Origin: Sorangium cellulosum
GTDB taxonomy: Bacteria > Myxococcota_A > Polyangia > Polyangiales > Polyangiaceae
Reading direction: 5' to 3'
NCBI GenBank assembly: GCA_020720045.1
Contig: DYPH01000002.1
Location: 35,191 to 99,190 of the forward strand
Length of the DNA stretch: 64,000 nucleotides
Below are positions 26,010 to 35,314 of this stretch, one piece after another; the stretch's first letter is position 1; each line of letters begins with the position of its first letter. The notes under the pieces were generated by a model. It had not been told where the DNA came from. It saw only the letters and a program-made list of their open reading frames with translations, and did no database searches. The position numbers were made by a program, and so were the translations under genes.

Positions 26010-26050
26010 AACAAGAAGCCCGGCCTCCACACGGGGCCGGGCTTCTTCGT
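26010..26050. terminator. Bidirectional terminator between lnt and Cys-rich lipoprotein gene
   Basis: AAGAAGCCCGGCC (26013-26025) pairs perfectly with GGCCGGGCTTCTT (26035-26047) around a 9-base loop; A- and T-rich ends on both sides. Confidence 0.9.
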
Positions 26051-26064
26051 TTGGTTCCGGAAGA

Positions 26065-26553
26065 TCAGTTGCAGGAAGGGCCGCAGGTCGTCGTCGCGCA
26101 GTCGATGAAACTTTGCCAGAGGAACTTGCTGTTGTTCGCCGTGTTCCCGTAGGCGCTATCGAAGGCCGCGTCTGCATCGGCCTTGCATGCGTTGAGCTTA
26201 CCGGTGTCGTTCGGATTGCTCTTCGCGCATTCGAGAAGCAATTCGCCGTAAATAGCGCATTGGGTACTGCCGTTTTGGCTCTGGTCCTTGAGGTCGTTCG
26301 CGCATGCTTCAATTGGCGAACAGCACTGAGCCTTCGTGCAAGTATTGCAGCTGGCGCCGATGGCACCTGCGCCGATTTCCGCCGAGCAGACGCGCCCTGC
26401 GTCTGCCGTCGAAGCGTCGGAGCCGCTGTCGGTCGCGATTGACGCATCGTCGGCGCCGCTCCCGTCGTCGACGACGATTTCGCAGCCGGCGAGGCCAGCG
26501 AGTGCGAGGCCAGTCGCGAGAGCGATAGGCGCGAAAATATGAGCTGCCTTCAT
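26065..26553 (-). CDS. Cys-rich lipoprotein of unknown function
   Basis: 162 aa from ATG 26553 (GGAG about 10 bases upstream). Signal MKAAHIFAPIALATGLALAG with lipobox LAG-C. An Asp/Ser/Ala linker (DDGSGADDASIATDSGSDAS) leads to a domain with about 11 cysteines (CSAEIGAG, CNTCTKAQCCSPIEACANDL, CAIYGELLLECAKS, CKAD, CATTTCGPSC), presumably disulfide-bonded outside the cytoplasm. Such small Cys-rich lipoproteins are common in Myxococcota and have no assigned function. Confidence 0.8.
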   Translation of the reverse strand: MKAAHIFAPIALATGLALAGLAGCEIVVDDGSGADDASIATDSGSDASTADAGRVCSAEIGAGAIGASCNTCTKAQCCSPIEACANDLKDQSQNGSTQCAIYGELLLECAKSNPNDTGKLNACKADADAAFDSAYGNTANNSKFLWQSFIDCATTTCGPSCN

Positions 26554-26655
26554 GGGGTTAAGTCTCCTCGAAAAAGATGGCGGAGGATGATTCCCTCCGA
26601 CGGGACCCGGAAGGTAGCAGACGGCACCGGAATCGACGATATTCAGCAACGACCA

Positions 26656-27165
26656 CTATTGGTTATCGATCGCGTCGCCGGCAACCGGGTGGCCGAGAGC
26701 TCGGAGGGTTGCGCGGCGGCCCGCTTCAAAGGCGGCCTGGGCCATCGCGGAAGCCTCTCCGAGCGTCGCCGCACGAGCGTTCGATGCGGTTGGCACGGGA
26801 ACAACAACGGTAACCGGCGCAGGCTCCTCCGGGAGGCCCCCCTCGCCTAGCCATTTCGCGGAGACGGTCGCGAACACTTCCGTCGACTGCGCGCGGGGAA
26901 ACCCGCCGACGGCGGCGACCGCGCCCACCCCGTAGGATGAGCGTACGATCGCGACCTCGACGGTCCCGCAGCGGGCCCCCTCCTCGCGGATGGCGAGGCG
27001 AGCGCCCTCGAGGGCCGCAGCCACCGATTCGGGACCGCCTCCGTCGGCCACGACGGAGGTAGGCGCGCAGGTGGGGCGTTCAGGAGCGGCGTGCAACGGG
27101 GCGAAGCCGCACCCCGCGATGTGGCCCGCGACAAAGAGTGCTGCGGACGCGCTGCCGATCCTCAA
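26656..27165 (-). CDS. LptE-like LPS-assembly lipoprotein
   Basis: 169 aa. TTG start overlaps the leuS stop (TTGA). The signal ends IAG-C and the mature protein begins CGFAPLHAAP, close to the CGF/CGY-x-L start of LptE. A central VEVAIVRSSYGVGAVAAVGGFPRAQSTEVFATVSAKW segment could be the LptE beta sheet, and an Ala-rich C-terminal helix follows. In enterobacteria lptE lies directly downstream of leuS, and the same order holds here. LptE plugs the LptD barrel that inserts LPS into the outer membrane. Sequence similarity is weak; the call leans on synteny and the lipobox. Confidence 0.65.
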   Translation of the reverse strand: MRIGSASAALFVAGHIAGCGFAPLHAAPERPTCAPTSVVADGGGPESVAAALEGARLAIREEGARCGTVEVAIVRSSYGVGAVAAVGGFPRAQSTEVFATVSAKWLGEGGLPEEPAPVTVVVPVPTASNARAATLGEASAMAQAAFEAGRRATLRALGHPVAGDAIDNQ

Positions 27166-29858
27166 GCGACGATGAAGTTCAGAATACGGCCGGGGACATA
27201 GACAACCTTCTTGGGCGTCTTCCCAACCATGAACTCCGTAACCTTCGGCTCGGCGAGGGCTTTTTCTTTGGCGGTTTCTTCGCTTGCGTCGCGGGCAAGT
27301 CTTACCGTCGCGCGGACTTTACCGTTCACTTGAACAGCAATTTCTACTTCGGCATCGACAAGGAGCAACGGATCGTGGGACGGCCACGACGACAGTGCAA
27401 TCGAACTCTTATGGCCAAGACGCTCCCAGATCTCCTCCGCAAGGTGCGGGGCGAAGGGGGACAGAATCTGCGCGAAGGACTCGATAGACGCCTTCGGGAC
27501 TGCCGGAAGCGCGCCGAGGTGCTTAACGAGAATCATCATTGCGCTGATCGCCGTATTGAAGCGCATCGCTTCGATGTCCTGGCCGACCTTCGCAATCGTC
27601 TTGTGAAGGAGCCGCTTGGTCTCGTCGTCGAGCTCGCCGCCGATCGTTCCCGTGCCGACGACAAAGACACGGTCAAGGAAACGGCGCACGCCCTCTACGC
27701 CATTCGTCTGCCAGGGCTTCACCGCTTCGAGGGGCCCCATGAACATTTCGTAGCCGCGGAGCGCATCGGCGCCGTACTTCTTGATGATGTCGTCGGGATT
27801 GATGACGTTCCCGCGCGATTTGCTCATCTTTTGGGACTGGCTCAAGACCCGAATTTCCGGGTTGCTCTTGAGTACAAAGCCCTGCCCCTTCTTTTCGAGA
27901 TTCTCGATGTCGAACTTGACGACGGTAAGGAGCGCTTTCTCGGGATCGCCCTGCTTAACGTAGGTGTCCGACTGTTCGGCATTCTCGACGACGAGGTCCG
28001 AAGAGACGAAATTTCCTTGGGAATCCTTGAAACCAAGGTGCTCCATCTCGCCGAGAATCATCCCCTGATGAACGAGCTTGATGAAGGGCTCTCGATGCTT
28101 GACGACGCCGATGTCGAAGAGAGCCTTGTGCCAGAAGCGGGCATAGAGGAGGTGGAGAACGGCGTGTTCCGAGCCACCGACATAGAGGTCGACCGGCATC
28201 CAGGAATCGTAGGCCTCCTGGGAGAAGATCTCGGTTTCGTTCTTCGGATCGATGAACCGGAGGTAGTACCAGCACGAGCCAGCCCACTGGGGCATGGTGT
28301 TCGTCTCGCGGGCGAACCACTTGCCGTCTTTCTGGAAGAATCTCCAGTCCTTCGCGCGTGCGAGCGGGCCAGCCGGGTCGTCGCCTGGCTTGAAGTCGTC
28401 GAGCTCGGGGAGCTTCAGCGGCAGTTCGCTCTCGTCGACAGCGATCGGCTGGTCGAAACGAACTTCGAAGACCGCCCCATCGGCGCGCGGGTCGACGCCG
28501 GGGGCCGCGTCCACGGGGAAGTAGACGGGAATCGGCTCACCCCAATAGCGCTGGCGGGAGAAGACCCAATCGCGAAGACGATAAGTAATTCGGGCCTTTC
28601 CGGCGCTGTTGGCCTCCAGGTAGCCGACAATGGCCTTCTTCACGTCGGCGGTCGCGACGCCGTCGGCGATTGCGACGTGGGTGCGGAGGCGGAAAGCGAC
28701 GCCGTTGTCGGTGAAGGCGGCGGCCGCGACGTCGATCGCGGAACCGTCCACGGGGGCGACGACTTGCGTGATCGGGAGGCTGTATTTCCGCGCGAACGCG
28801 TGGTCGCGGTCGTCGTGGGCGGGCACGCCCATCACCGCCCCGGTTCCGTAGGTTCCGATCACATAGTCGGCGACCCAGACCGGAACCTTGTCCCCATTGA
28901 TGGGATTGATGGCGAACGATCCGGTCGGAACCCCTGATTTTTCCTTGGAAGCATCGGTACGGTCCCGGTCCGACTTATTTCGTGTAACTTGCACATACGC
29001 GTCGACGGCCGACTTTTGAGCGGCGGTCGTGAGCGCGTCGAGCAGCGGGTGCTCGGGAGCGACGACCACGTAGGAGACGCCCGGCAGCGTGTCGACTCGC
29101 GTCGTAAACACCGTGATTTTCGACGAAGAATCGCCGTCCACTGCGAAGGTCGCTTCCGCCCCTTCGCTTCGGCCGATCCAGTGGCGCTGCTTTTCACGGG
29201 TCTCCGGCCAATCGAGGCTGGCGTCGAGCTCACTATCGAGGCGGTCGGCGTAGGATGTGATGCGGAGCATCCACTGGCGAAGCGGAACGCGCTTGACCGG
29301 GTAGCCGCCGCGCTCACTCTTCCCATCAATCACTTCTTCATTGGCGAGAACGGTTCCGAGTTCCGCACACCAATTGACCGGGATCTCGTCTTGGAAGGCG
29401 AGCCCCTTCTTGAAAAGCTGGAGGAAAATCCATTGGGTCCACTTGACGTAACCGGCGTCCGTCGTGTCGACTTCGCGGTCCCAGTCGTAGGAAAACCCAA
29501 GTGCTTTGAGCTGACGCCGGAACGTATCAATGTTCTTCAGCGTCGTTACGCGCGGGTGCGTCCCCGTCTGGATGGCGTATTGTTCCGCCGGGAGGCCGAA
29601 GGCGTCCCAGCCCATCGGGTGGAGGACGTCGTAGCCATTCATCCGGCGGAAACGCGCCATGATGTCGGTCGCGGTATATCCTTCCGGGTGGCCGACGTGG
29701 AGGCCGGCCCCGGAAGGATACGGGAACATGTCGAGGATGTAGGCCTTGGGGTGGCCGGGACGGCGAACCGCTGCAAATGTGCGATTTTCCTCCCAATATT
29801 TCTGCCACTTGGCTTCGATGGTCGCCGGCTCGTAACGCTCGATCTCGCGCTCAGACAT
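27162..29858 (-). CDS. leuS: Leucyl-tRNA synthetase
   Basis: About 898 aa, class I synthetase. ATG 29858 is chosen; an in-frame GTG at 29876 is possible. HIGH-type motif PYPSGAGLHVGHPEGYTATD; editing domain with TTRVDTLPGVSYVVVAPEHPL and GTGAVMGVPAHDDRD; DYVIG; tRNA-binding RDWVFSRQRYWGEPIPV; and KMSKSRGNVINPDDII (KMSKS). C-terminal anticodon-binding region ends VNGKVRATVRLARD and GKTPKKVVYVPGRILNFIV. Charges tRNA-Leu. Translationally coupled to the LptE-like gene. Confidence 0.97.
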   Translation of the reverse strand: MSEREIERYEPATIEAKWQKYWEENRTFAAVRRPGHPKAYILDMFPYPSGAGLHVGHPEGYTATDIMARFRRMNGYDVLHPMGWDAFGLPAEQYAIQTGTHPRVTTLKNIDTFRRQLKALGFSYDWDREVDTTDAGYVKWTQWIFLQLFKKGLAFQDEIPVNWCAELGTVLANEEVIDGKSERGGYPVKRVPLRQWMLRITSYADRLDSELDASLDWPETREKQRHWIGRSEGAEATFAVDGDSSSKITVFTTRVDTLPGVSYVVVAPEHPLLDALTTAAQKSAVDAYVQVTRNKSDRDRTDASKEKSGVPTGSFAINPINGDKVPVWVADYVIGTYGTGAVMGVPAHDDRDHAFARKYSLPITQVVAPVDGSAIDVAAAAFTDNGVAFRLRTHVAIADGVATADVKKAIVGYLEANSAGKARITYRLRDWVFSRQRYWGEPIPVYFPVDAAPGVDPRADGAVFEVRFDQPIAVDESELPLKLPELDDFKPGDDPAGPLARAKDWRFFQKDGKWFARETNTMPQWAGSCWYYLRFIDPKNETEIFSQEAYDSWMPVDLYVGGSEHAVLHLLYARFWHKALFDIGVVKHREPFIKLVHQGMILGEMEHLGFKDSQGNFVSSDLVVENAEQSDTYVKQGDPEKALLTVVKFDIENLEKKGQGFVLKSNPEIRVLSQSQKMSKSRGNVINPDDIIKKYGADALRGYEMFMGPLEAVKPWQTNGVEGVRRFLDRVFVVGTGTIGGELDDETKRLLHKTIAKVGQDIEAMRFNTAISAMMILVKHLGALPAVPKASIESFAQILSPFAPHLAEEIWERLGHKSSIALSSWPSHDPLLLVDAEVEIAVQVNGKVRATVRLARDASEETAKEKALAEPKVTEFMVGKTPKKVVYVPGRILNFIVA

Positions 29859-29891
29859 ACCGAGCGCGGCTACCACATCCCGAGCCCCCCT

Positions 29892-31307
29892 TCACTTCCG
29901 TTTGCGCACGACCGGCGCGCCGAACAGTGAGGTCTGGCCGTCGAGGGCATCCGCGACGCGGCGCGCGGCGCGGTCGGGAGACGCACAGGCCTTCCGAAGG
30001 AGGCGTTCCTTCCGTTTTTGTTCCGCTTCTGTCCCCTCGCCGGTCCCGGCGCTCACCATCGGGAGCGCCTGGGATGCGTCCCGGCGGTGGTGCTCGTAGA
30101 GCTTGGCGAGTTCGAGCCGTAGCGCATCCCCCGCGTCGCCGTTCCGCGCCTCCGCGTCGAGGTTGGCGAGAAGCGTTTCGAAGTCGAGCAGCGCAACATC
30201 CCGAAGATGCATCGTTTTTGCGAGCTCGGCGCGCGCACGGCGAACGGCTGACGACTCGGCTTCGTGGAGCGCATCTTCCGTCAGCGCATAGGCGTCTCTG
30301 ATGCGCCCCGCCCGTTTGAGCGTGCGAGCAATGCCGGCAAAATCGTCGCCGGAAAGACGCGCTTCGCCCGGCTCGGAGCTTCTCGCGGGGGACCACGGGG
30401 CTCCGTAAATGCCAACAAGAGCGGCCATCGTTGCCACGTCCAGGCGATTGTGTTCGACGACGGCGCCCATCGTTTCATTGTCGCCACTCCTGAGCCAATG
30501 AAGGTAGGCGGCAGCGACCTCCGATCCGGGAATATCGCCGACGCGCTCGAGGCCGAGCAACCATTGTTCGATGCCGGTAAGTTTGAGAGAACGCTTCGCT
30601 GCCCCCTTTGGCGCGTGCACACGGCGTGCAACATGCACCAAATCGAGGTGGGGCGGTTCCTTTGGAAGTTCCACACGATTCATGGTGAAGCGTGTGCGAA
30701 GGAGCGGGAGGTCGAAGCTTTTTCCGTTGAAGGTTACAAGCATGGTCGCTTGCGAGATCCTTCGTGCGATCTCCTCAAGAATCGGGCGCTCCTCCCCCAA
30801 TTTCTTGAGGAGGAACTGCTCCACAATGAGACGAAACGTCCCATCAGCTTCGTCCCTTTCCCAGACGGCGACACCGACCAGAAAGGCGACCGTCCCCGTA
30901 CCGCCGGAGAGTCCCGTCGTCTCCGTGTCGAGGTAGAGGGCGCCCGCCGGATCGCAGGAGGCAATCGCAGGATCGAGGGCGAGTAATGCAAGCAGATCGG
31001 CGTGCGCCATCGCTCCCGGTGCAATGGGGGCGATGCCGACGCGGTCGCTGCTGGTGCCACGTACCGTGCGTCGATGAAGAGGGCCCGCGTCGGTTTCCAG
31101 CCGTTCAAAGGGGAGATCGTCCTGCGCGCATGCCGCGGGAGGCGTCGTCGCGTCGCTGGAAGTTCCTAAAATCGCGTCCATTTTTGCGCGAAGCGCGTCG
31201 AGGAGCTCGCCGCTACCTTCAGCTGAGGTCTCGGCGGCGGCTGAAGTCGCCGTCGGCGCCACCGCCGCTGGCATTTTGATGCGGCCCAGCTTTTTCGTGA
31301 AGCTCAT
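29892..31307 (-). CDS. YprB-like RNase H-fold exonuclease with TPR-like C-terminus
   Basis: 471 aa from ATG 31307, overlapping the upstream stop (ATGA). The 3'-5' exonuclease-like core shows LYLDTETTGLSGGTGTVAFL (DxE motif), LLVTFNGKSFDLPLLRTRF and VVEHNRLDVATMAALVG, the Exo I/II/III pattern of the YprB/RNase H2-like superfamily. Residues from about 310 are helical and repeat-like (DDFAGIARTLKRAGRIRDAYAL, RARAELAKTMHLRDVALLDF). A nucleic-acid-degrading or processing role is likely; substrate unknown. Confidence 0.8.
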   Translation of the reverse strand: MSFTKKLGRIKMPAAVAPTATSAAAETSAEGSGELLDALRAKMDAILGTSSDATTPPAACAQDDLPFERLETDAGPLHRRTVRGTSSDRVGIAPIAPGAMAHADLLALLALDPAIASCDPAGALYLDTETTGLSGGTGTVAFLVGVAVWERDEADGTFRLIVEQFLLKKLGEERPILEEIARRISQATMLVTFNGKSFDLPLLRTRFTMNRVELPKEPPHLDLVHVARRVHAPKGAAKRSLKLTGIEQWLLGLERVGDIPGSEVAAAYLHWLRSGDNETMGAVVEHNRLDVATMAALVGIYGAPWSPARSSEPGEARLSGDDFAGIARTLKRAGRIRDAYALTEDALHEAESSAVRRARAELAKTMHLRDVALLDFETLLANLDAEARNGDAGDALRLELAKLYEHHRRDASQALPMVSAGTGEGTEAEQKRKERLLRKACASPDRAARRVADALDGQTSLFGAPVVRKRK

Positions 31308-32674
31308 CGTGCCGTTTCCCGGCGCGGACAAAGGGTCGCGCGGGCGGCGCGGGTGCGCGGCGAATCGTCGATCACGGTGCCATCCTCACCAAGACCGAAA
31401 CGCGTCAGAAAGGGCGTCACCGAGAGCTCAGCGGTCGCGCGCTTACCCTGGGCCCCCTGTGCAAATGTTTCGTAGACTCGTCGCAGGTCGGTCCCCGCGT
31501 AACTGCTCCACCGTTCGAGAAGCTGCGGCGTCGCGTCGAGCTCCGTCGCATCGTGGCCGTGCGTGTGATCGGCGGCAAGGACCTCCCGAAAATTCGAGAT
31601 CTTCCCCATTTGACGGACCTCCTCGTCGAGACGCGCCACAAGCGCGGCTCCCCCCCAGTAGAGGGAGCCGATGTCGCCCCAGCCGCGAGGATCATTCTGC
31701 GGTTCCCGGCGGAGGGCATCGGCGCCACGACGGAGTCCTCCCGCGAGATGCCTGTAGAGTACAGTCTCCTCGAGGTCGCCAGAAGCGCAGCGAATTTGAG
31801 GTTCATAGAAGGTCGCCACCCCCTCCATCAGCGCGCGGCCATCGGCGGGGAGCGAGGGCATCCCCAAATGGACGAGCTCGTGGGGGAGCACCCAATCGTC
31901 CCCGGAGGGCTCGCCATCGTCGCGGAGATAGAGGGCGATACTCGCGCCGGCGAGCGAGTGAACCTCACCAAAAAGTACAGCATCACCGCCACTCCGTCGT
32001 CTGGTCGTCCAGGCAAACAAATCGAGTTTCTCCGTCCCTGCGGTTCCGACCAAGGAGCCCTCAAAAAAGCGTGAAACCCCATCGATGGCGTGCGCTGCCC
32101 ACGCCATCTTTGCCGGAGTGAGACGCCCAGGTGGGGCGTGAAGCGTTACATTCTTCGACGGCCTATCGAGGAGGCGCTCCTCTTGGGGACCAAAGAAGCA
32201 GAACCCAGTCTCAAACCCTTTTTCTACCGGGAAGGGCCGTGTCGGAAGCGCGCAACGAAGAGGCGTTTCGGGAGCAACGGTGACGGTGACCGGCGTTCCG
32301 ACGGGCGCGCGAGGGAACGCAAGGAGGTGCCCAAAGGGGAGCAGAACCGTTCGATCTTCTTGCGGAATTTCGCGAGCGATGACCGCGCGCGGAGCGACCG
32401 TGTAACGGAGGCGGCAGCGGTTTGCACAGCCTCGTGGCGGCGGTTCCGTGGTCAGTGTTGCGAGCTCCGGGAAGACGTCATCGACGCCGACGAGTTCCCC
32501 CTCTACGGTCACTGTATCGCCAGAACCTGGCAAAATAGTGAACGAAATAGAAGGTTTTGGCGATGGCTGGCCCGCAGGTGCACCGCAGCTCGCAAGGGCG
32601 ACCGCTAACCCACCACCGACGAACTGCTTGAACGACCGCACGGCGACCGAGCCTAGCGCGTTGTCGCGCGCCAC
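31304..32674 (-). CDS. Lipoprotein with gluzincin-like HExxH motif
   Basis: 456 aa from GTG 32674; GTG 32641 (starting VRSFKQFVGGGLAVALASC) is an alternative giving a more compact signal. Lipobox ALAS-C. The N-terminal half is beta-rich with cysteines (RGCANRCRLRYTV). The C-terminal half holds WVLPHELVHLGMP, followed about 15 residues later by GRALMEGVATFYEPQ: HExxH plus a downstream Glu, the layout of gluzincin peptidases such as M1 or M61. Likely a secreted, membrane-anchored metallopeptidase; family not certain. Coupled to the YprB-like gene. Confidence 0.65.
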   Translation of the reverse strand: MARDNALGSVAVRSFKQFVGGGLAVALASCGAPAGQPSPKPSISFTILPGSGDTVTVEGELVGVDDVFPELATLTTEPPPRGCANRCRLRYTVAPRAVIAREIPQEDRTVLLPFGHLLAFPRAPVGTPVTVTVAPETPLRCALPTRPFPVEKGFETGFCFFGPQEERLLDRPSKNVTLHAPPGRLTPAKMAWAAHAIDGVSRFFEGSLVGTAGTEKLDLFAWTTRRRSGGDAVLFGEVHSLAGASIALYLRDDGEPSGDDWVLPHELVHLGMPSLPADGRALMEGVATFYEPQIRCASGDLEETVLYRHLAGGLRRGADALRREPQNDPRGWGDIGSLYWGGAALVARLDEEVRQMGKISNFREVLAADHTHGHDATELDATPQLLERWSSYAGTDLRRVYETFAQGAQGKRATAELSVTPFLTRFGLGEDGTVIDDSPRTRAARATLCPRRETAR

Positions 32675-32682
32675 GGCGGGGC

Positions 32683-33171
32683 CTACTCGAGAGTCGCTCC
32701 GGTGGCCTTTCCCGTCCGAGCCTGCTCAAACATGTCCTTCTGGCGGAGGGCGAGTTCGGCGGGGAGTTCGTCTTCCGAAAATGCTCGAATTTCCAGAATT
32801 TCGAGCGAGTTGATCGGCCCCTTCGAGGGCGGGGCGACGTCACAGCGAACGACAATCGTCACGGCGTGAAACCGTGGATCGCGGTCCGGGTCTGAGTAGA
32901 CCCCACAAACGATCGGCTCAGAATGTTCAACGATTCCAGCCTCTTCTTCGAGTTCCCGGGAGAGGGCCGTCTGAAGCGTCTCCCCCCATTCGAGCGTTCC
33001 GCCGGGGAGGCCCCACGTGCCGGTATCGCCGCGCCGAATGAGGACCCACTTGCCGTCGGGCGTTCGCGCTGCGCACGCCACGCCAACGACCGGCCTTCGA
33101 AGGATGTGGCGCCCCGCCTCTTTCAGCAGGAAGAGCACATCTTTGGGGAGGTACGTGAAGAGCCCGGCCAT
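32683..33171 (-). CDS. Nudix hydrolase
   Basis: 162 aa from ATG 33171 (an ATG at 33183 is also in frame). A complete Nudix box is present, GGTLEWGETLQTALSRELEE-EAGI, matching G-x5-E-x7-R-E-U-x-E-E-x-G-U. The N-terminus (LPKDVLFLLKEAGRHILRRPVVGVACA) places the first strand normally. It hydrolyses a nucleoside diphosphate-X substrate that cannot be named from sequence. The open frame continues far upstream to 34614 but that part is antisense to the FAH gene. Confidence 0.92.
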   Translation of the reverse strand: MAGLFTYLPKDVLFLLKEAGRHILRRPVVGVACAARTPDGKWVLIRRGDTGTWGLPGGTLEWGETLQTALSRELEEEAGIVEHSEPIVCGVYSDPDRDPRFHAVTIVVRCDVAPPSKGPINSLEILEIRAFSEDELPAELALRQKDMFEQARTGKATGATLE

Positions 33172-33240
33172 GGGAGGGCGCATACGACGACCGGGCGCTC
33201 GTCGTGGAAAAATTCGTCGGACCCGTGGTAAGCGCGCCCC

Positions 33241-34248
33241 ATGAAGCTCGTCAGCTACGGCACCTCCGCGCGCGACGCCAAAGGCGGAATCTACGTCGAT
33301 GGTCAAATCCTTGAACTTCGGAGCGGGTTTGCGGCTCTTGCCGCCGACCGCGGCGAGCCCCATGCCAGCGAAGAGATCGAGGCCCGCTACGGCGTCGGCG
33401 TTCTCGGCTTCGTCCAGCACGCCACCGATGCCCGCGCCGCTGCCGACGAGCTTGAGGCGCGCTTCAAAGCCGGAAAGTACCTCGGCGCAGCGACGGTCGT
33501 TGCAGCCTCGGACGTTCAACTTCTTTCGCCGATCCCGCGGCCTACGAGCATGCGCGACGGCTATGCCTTCCGCCAACACGTCGAGACGGCCCGCCGTAAC
33601 CGCGGTCTTGAGATGATCCCGGAATTCGATCAATTCCCGGTCTTCTATTTCACCAATCATCAGGCGGTCATCGGGGGCGGCGAACTTGCCGTCCGCCCGG
33701 CGACGGCGGAGCGCCTCGATTTTGAGCTCGAGGCGGCGATCGTTGTCGGCAAGGAAACCCGCGATCTCACGGCACAAAATGCCGATGAAGCGATCTTCGG
33801 GCTGACGATCATGAACGACTGGAGCGCGCGGGCCCTCCAAATGGAGGAAATGAAGCTCTCCCTGGGGCCGGCGAAAGGGAAAGACTTCGCGACGGGACTC
33901 GGCCCCTGGCTCGTTACGTTGGACGAATTGACGGCCCACGCGACGAAGACGGAAAACGGTTTGGTCTTCAATCTCGGAATGCGCTGCTGGGTGAACGGTA
34001 TCCAGCTTTCGACCGGCAACGTAAGCCAAATGAATTGGACGTTTGCTCAGATTCTTGAGCGCGTCTCCTACGGCGTGACCGTCTATCCTGGCGACGTCAT
34101 CGGATCGGGGACCGTCGGGACCGGCTGCTTGCTGGAACTCAATGGCTCGAAGATCACCAACAACCAGTGGCTCGTCCACGGCGACCGCGTCGCGATGGAA
34201 ATCGACGGCCTCGGACGCCTCGAAAACACGATCCGCGTTATCGCGTGA
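33241..34248 (+). CDS. Fumarylacetoacetate hydrolase family protein
   Basis: 335 aa. FAH-fold features: metal-binding Glu pair in RLDFELEAAIVVG, Asp in LTIMNDWSARALQ, Lys/Asp in GPAKGKDFATGLGPWLVT, and C-terminal VYPGDVIGSGTVGTGCLLEL. These enzymes hydrolyse or decarboxylate beta-diketo acids in aromatic catabolism; the PIPRPTSMRDGYAFRQHVETA insertion matches the longer FAH group that includes true fumarylacetoacetases-like enzymes. Its 3' end overlaps the convergent hydrolase gene by 11 bases. Confidence 0.9.
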   Translation: MKLVSYGTSARDAKGGIYVDGQILELRSGFAALAADRGEPHASEEIEARYGVGVLGFVQHATDARAAADELEARFKAGKYLGAATVVAASDVQLLSPIPRPTSMRDGYAFRQHVETARRNRGLEMIPEFDQFPVFYFTNHQAVIGGGELAVRPATAERLDFELEAAIVVGKETRDLTAQNADEAIFGLTIMNDWSARALQMEEMKLSLGPAKGKDFATGLGPWLVTLDELTAHATKTENGLVFNLGMRCWVNGIQLSTGNVSQMNWTFAQILERVSYGVTVYPGDVIGSGTVGTGCLLELNGSKITNNQWLVHGDRVAMEIDGLGRLENTIRVIA

Positions 34249-35268
34249 TTGCCAGTTCCGCGAGCAGTTCTTTAAAGTATTCAACCACTCGCGCGACACC
34301 GTAGGACGCAATCCAGCCGTCCTCGCGGAAGCTGCCGACCCATCCCAAGTGGCCGCCGTGGGCGGTTCGTACCTGGCGGACGTGGGTCGGCAGCGTCGCG
34401 TAGGCGGCGCGAACCGTCGACCCGGGAACCATCGGATCATCGTCGGCGTGGACGACGATCGCCGGCACACGGATCTCCGCCAACCGATGCATGGCGCTCG
34501 CTGCGTCGTGATAGGCAGAAACGCTGGAAAATCCGTGCATTGGCACGATGACTTTTGCGTCGTAGGCGGAAATGCTCGACGCTGCATGCACGTCTTTGGG
34601 TGTATAATGCACACGCCCTGGGAACGCCCGGTAGAGATCGATCGCGGACGCCTTCAGGCCGCGCAAGACGTGGTGGTGATAGGGAAAATTCCGGGGCGCT
34701 TGGACCGCGCCGCTGCGGCGAGGTCGACGGGCGCTCCAAGCGCTGCGACGCCTGCGAGCGCCCGCGGAGCACGACCACCCCACTCGCCGGCGCGCTTCAG
34801 TGTGACGTTGCCGCCGCCGGAAAATCCGCATAAAAAAAGAGGCCCTAGGCGCGGGTCGGCGGCGAGAAAATGGAGAATGACGTCCAGGTCTTCGCCGAGC
34901 CCCACGTGGTACAAGGATGCACAGTGCACGTGCGTCCCTCCGGCGCCGCGGAGGTTCACGCGCACGACGTGAAAGCCAGCCTCCAGGAAGGCGACGGCGG
35001 CCCGTAGGATGTAGCGCGACGTTGCTCCGCCACCCACGCCGTGCACCAGCACGACCGTTCCGCGGCTGGCCGGTGCGAGATGGAGCGTCGCCCCGAGGGT
35101 TCCGACGCTCGGTCCATCGGAGGGAATGGCGATGCGAAGCCCTTCCGTGGGGAAGGCCGCGAGGCGCTTTTCGCCGCCAAAGAAGGGCACCGCGGCGACG
35201 AACGTCTGCAAATGACCATTCTTAAATAGCGGAAAAGATGGGCTAAAATTGCTTAACGGACTTTCCAT
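34238..35268 (-). pseudogene. YheT-like alpha/beta hydrolase, frameshifted
   Basis: Two halves of one protein lie in different frames. The N-terminal half (from ATG 35268, MESPLSNFSPSF) has FKNGHLQTFVAAVPFF, VVLVHGVGGGATSRYILRAA and the nucleophile elbow LCGFSGGGNVTLK. The C-terminal half has RGLKASAIDLYRAFPG, YDAKVIVPMHGFSSVSAYHDAAS, VVHADDDPMVP (catalytic Asp) and TAHGGHLGW (catalytic His). Adding one C to the C4 run (plus-strand G4, 34693-34696) restores LAAAARSKRPRNFPYHHHVLRGL and an intact reading frame of about 340 aa. So this is either a recent single-base deletion, a phase-variable tract or an assembly error. Divergent from glgP by 46 bp. Confidence 0.85.
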
Positions 35269-35314
35269 GCTCGTCATTTCCCCGCGCGCATCAAATTTTC
35301 GTATCGTGCCGCGC

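Noticed and set aside
27138-28937. 599-aa plus-strand ORF
   Set aside because: Antisense to leuS, which has full synthetase motifs; high GC keeps the opposite frame open.
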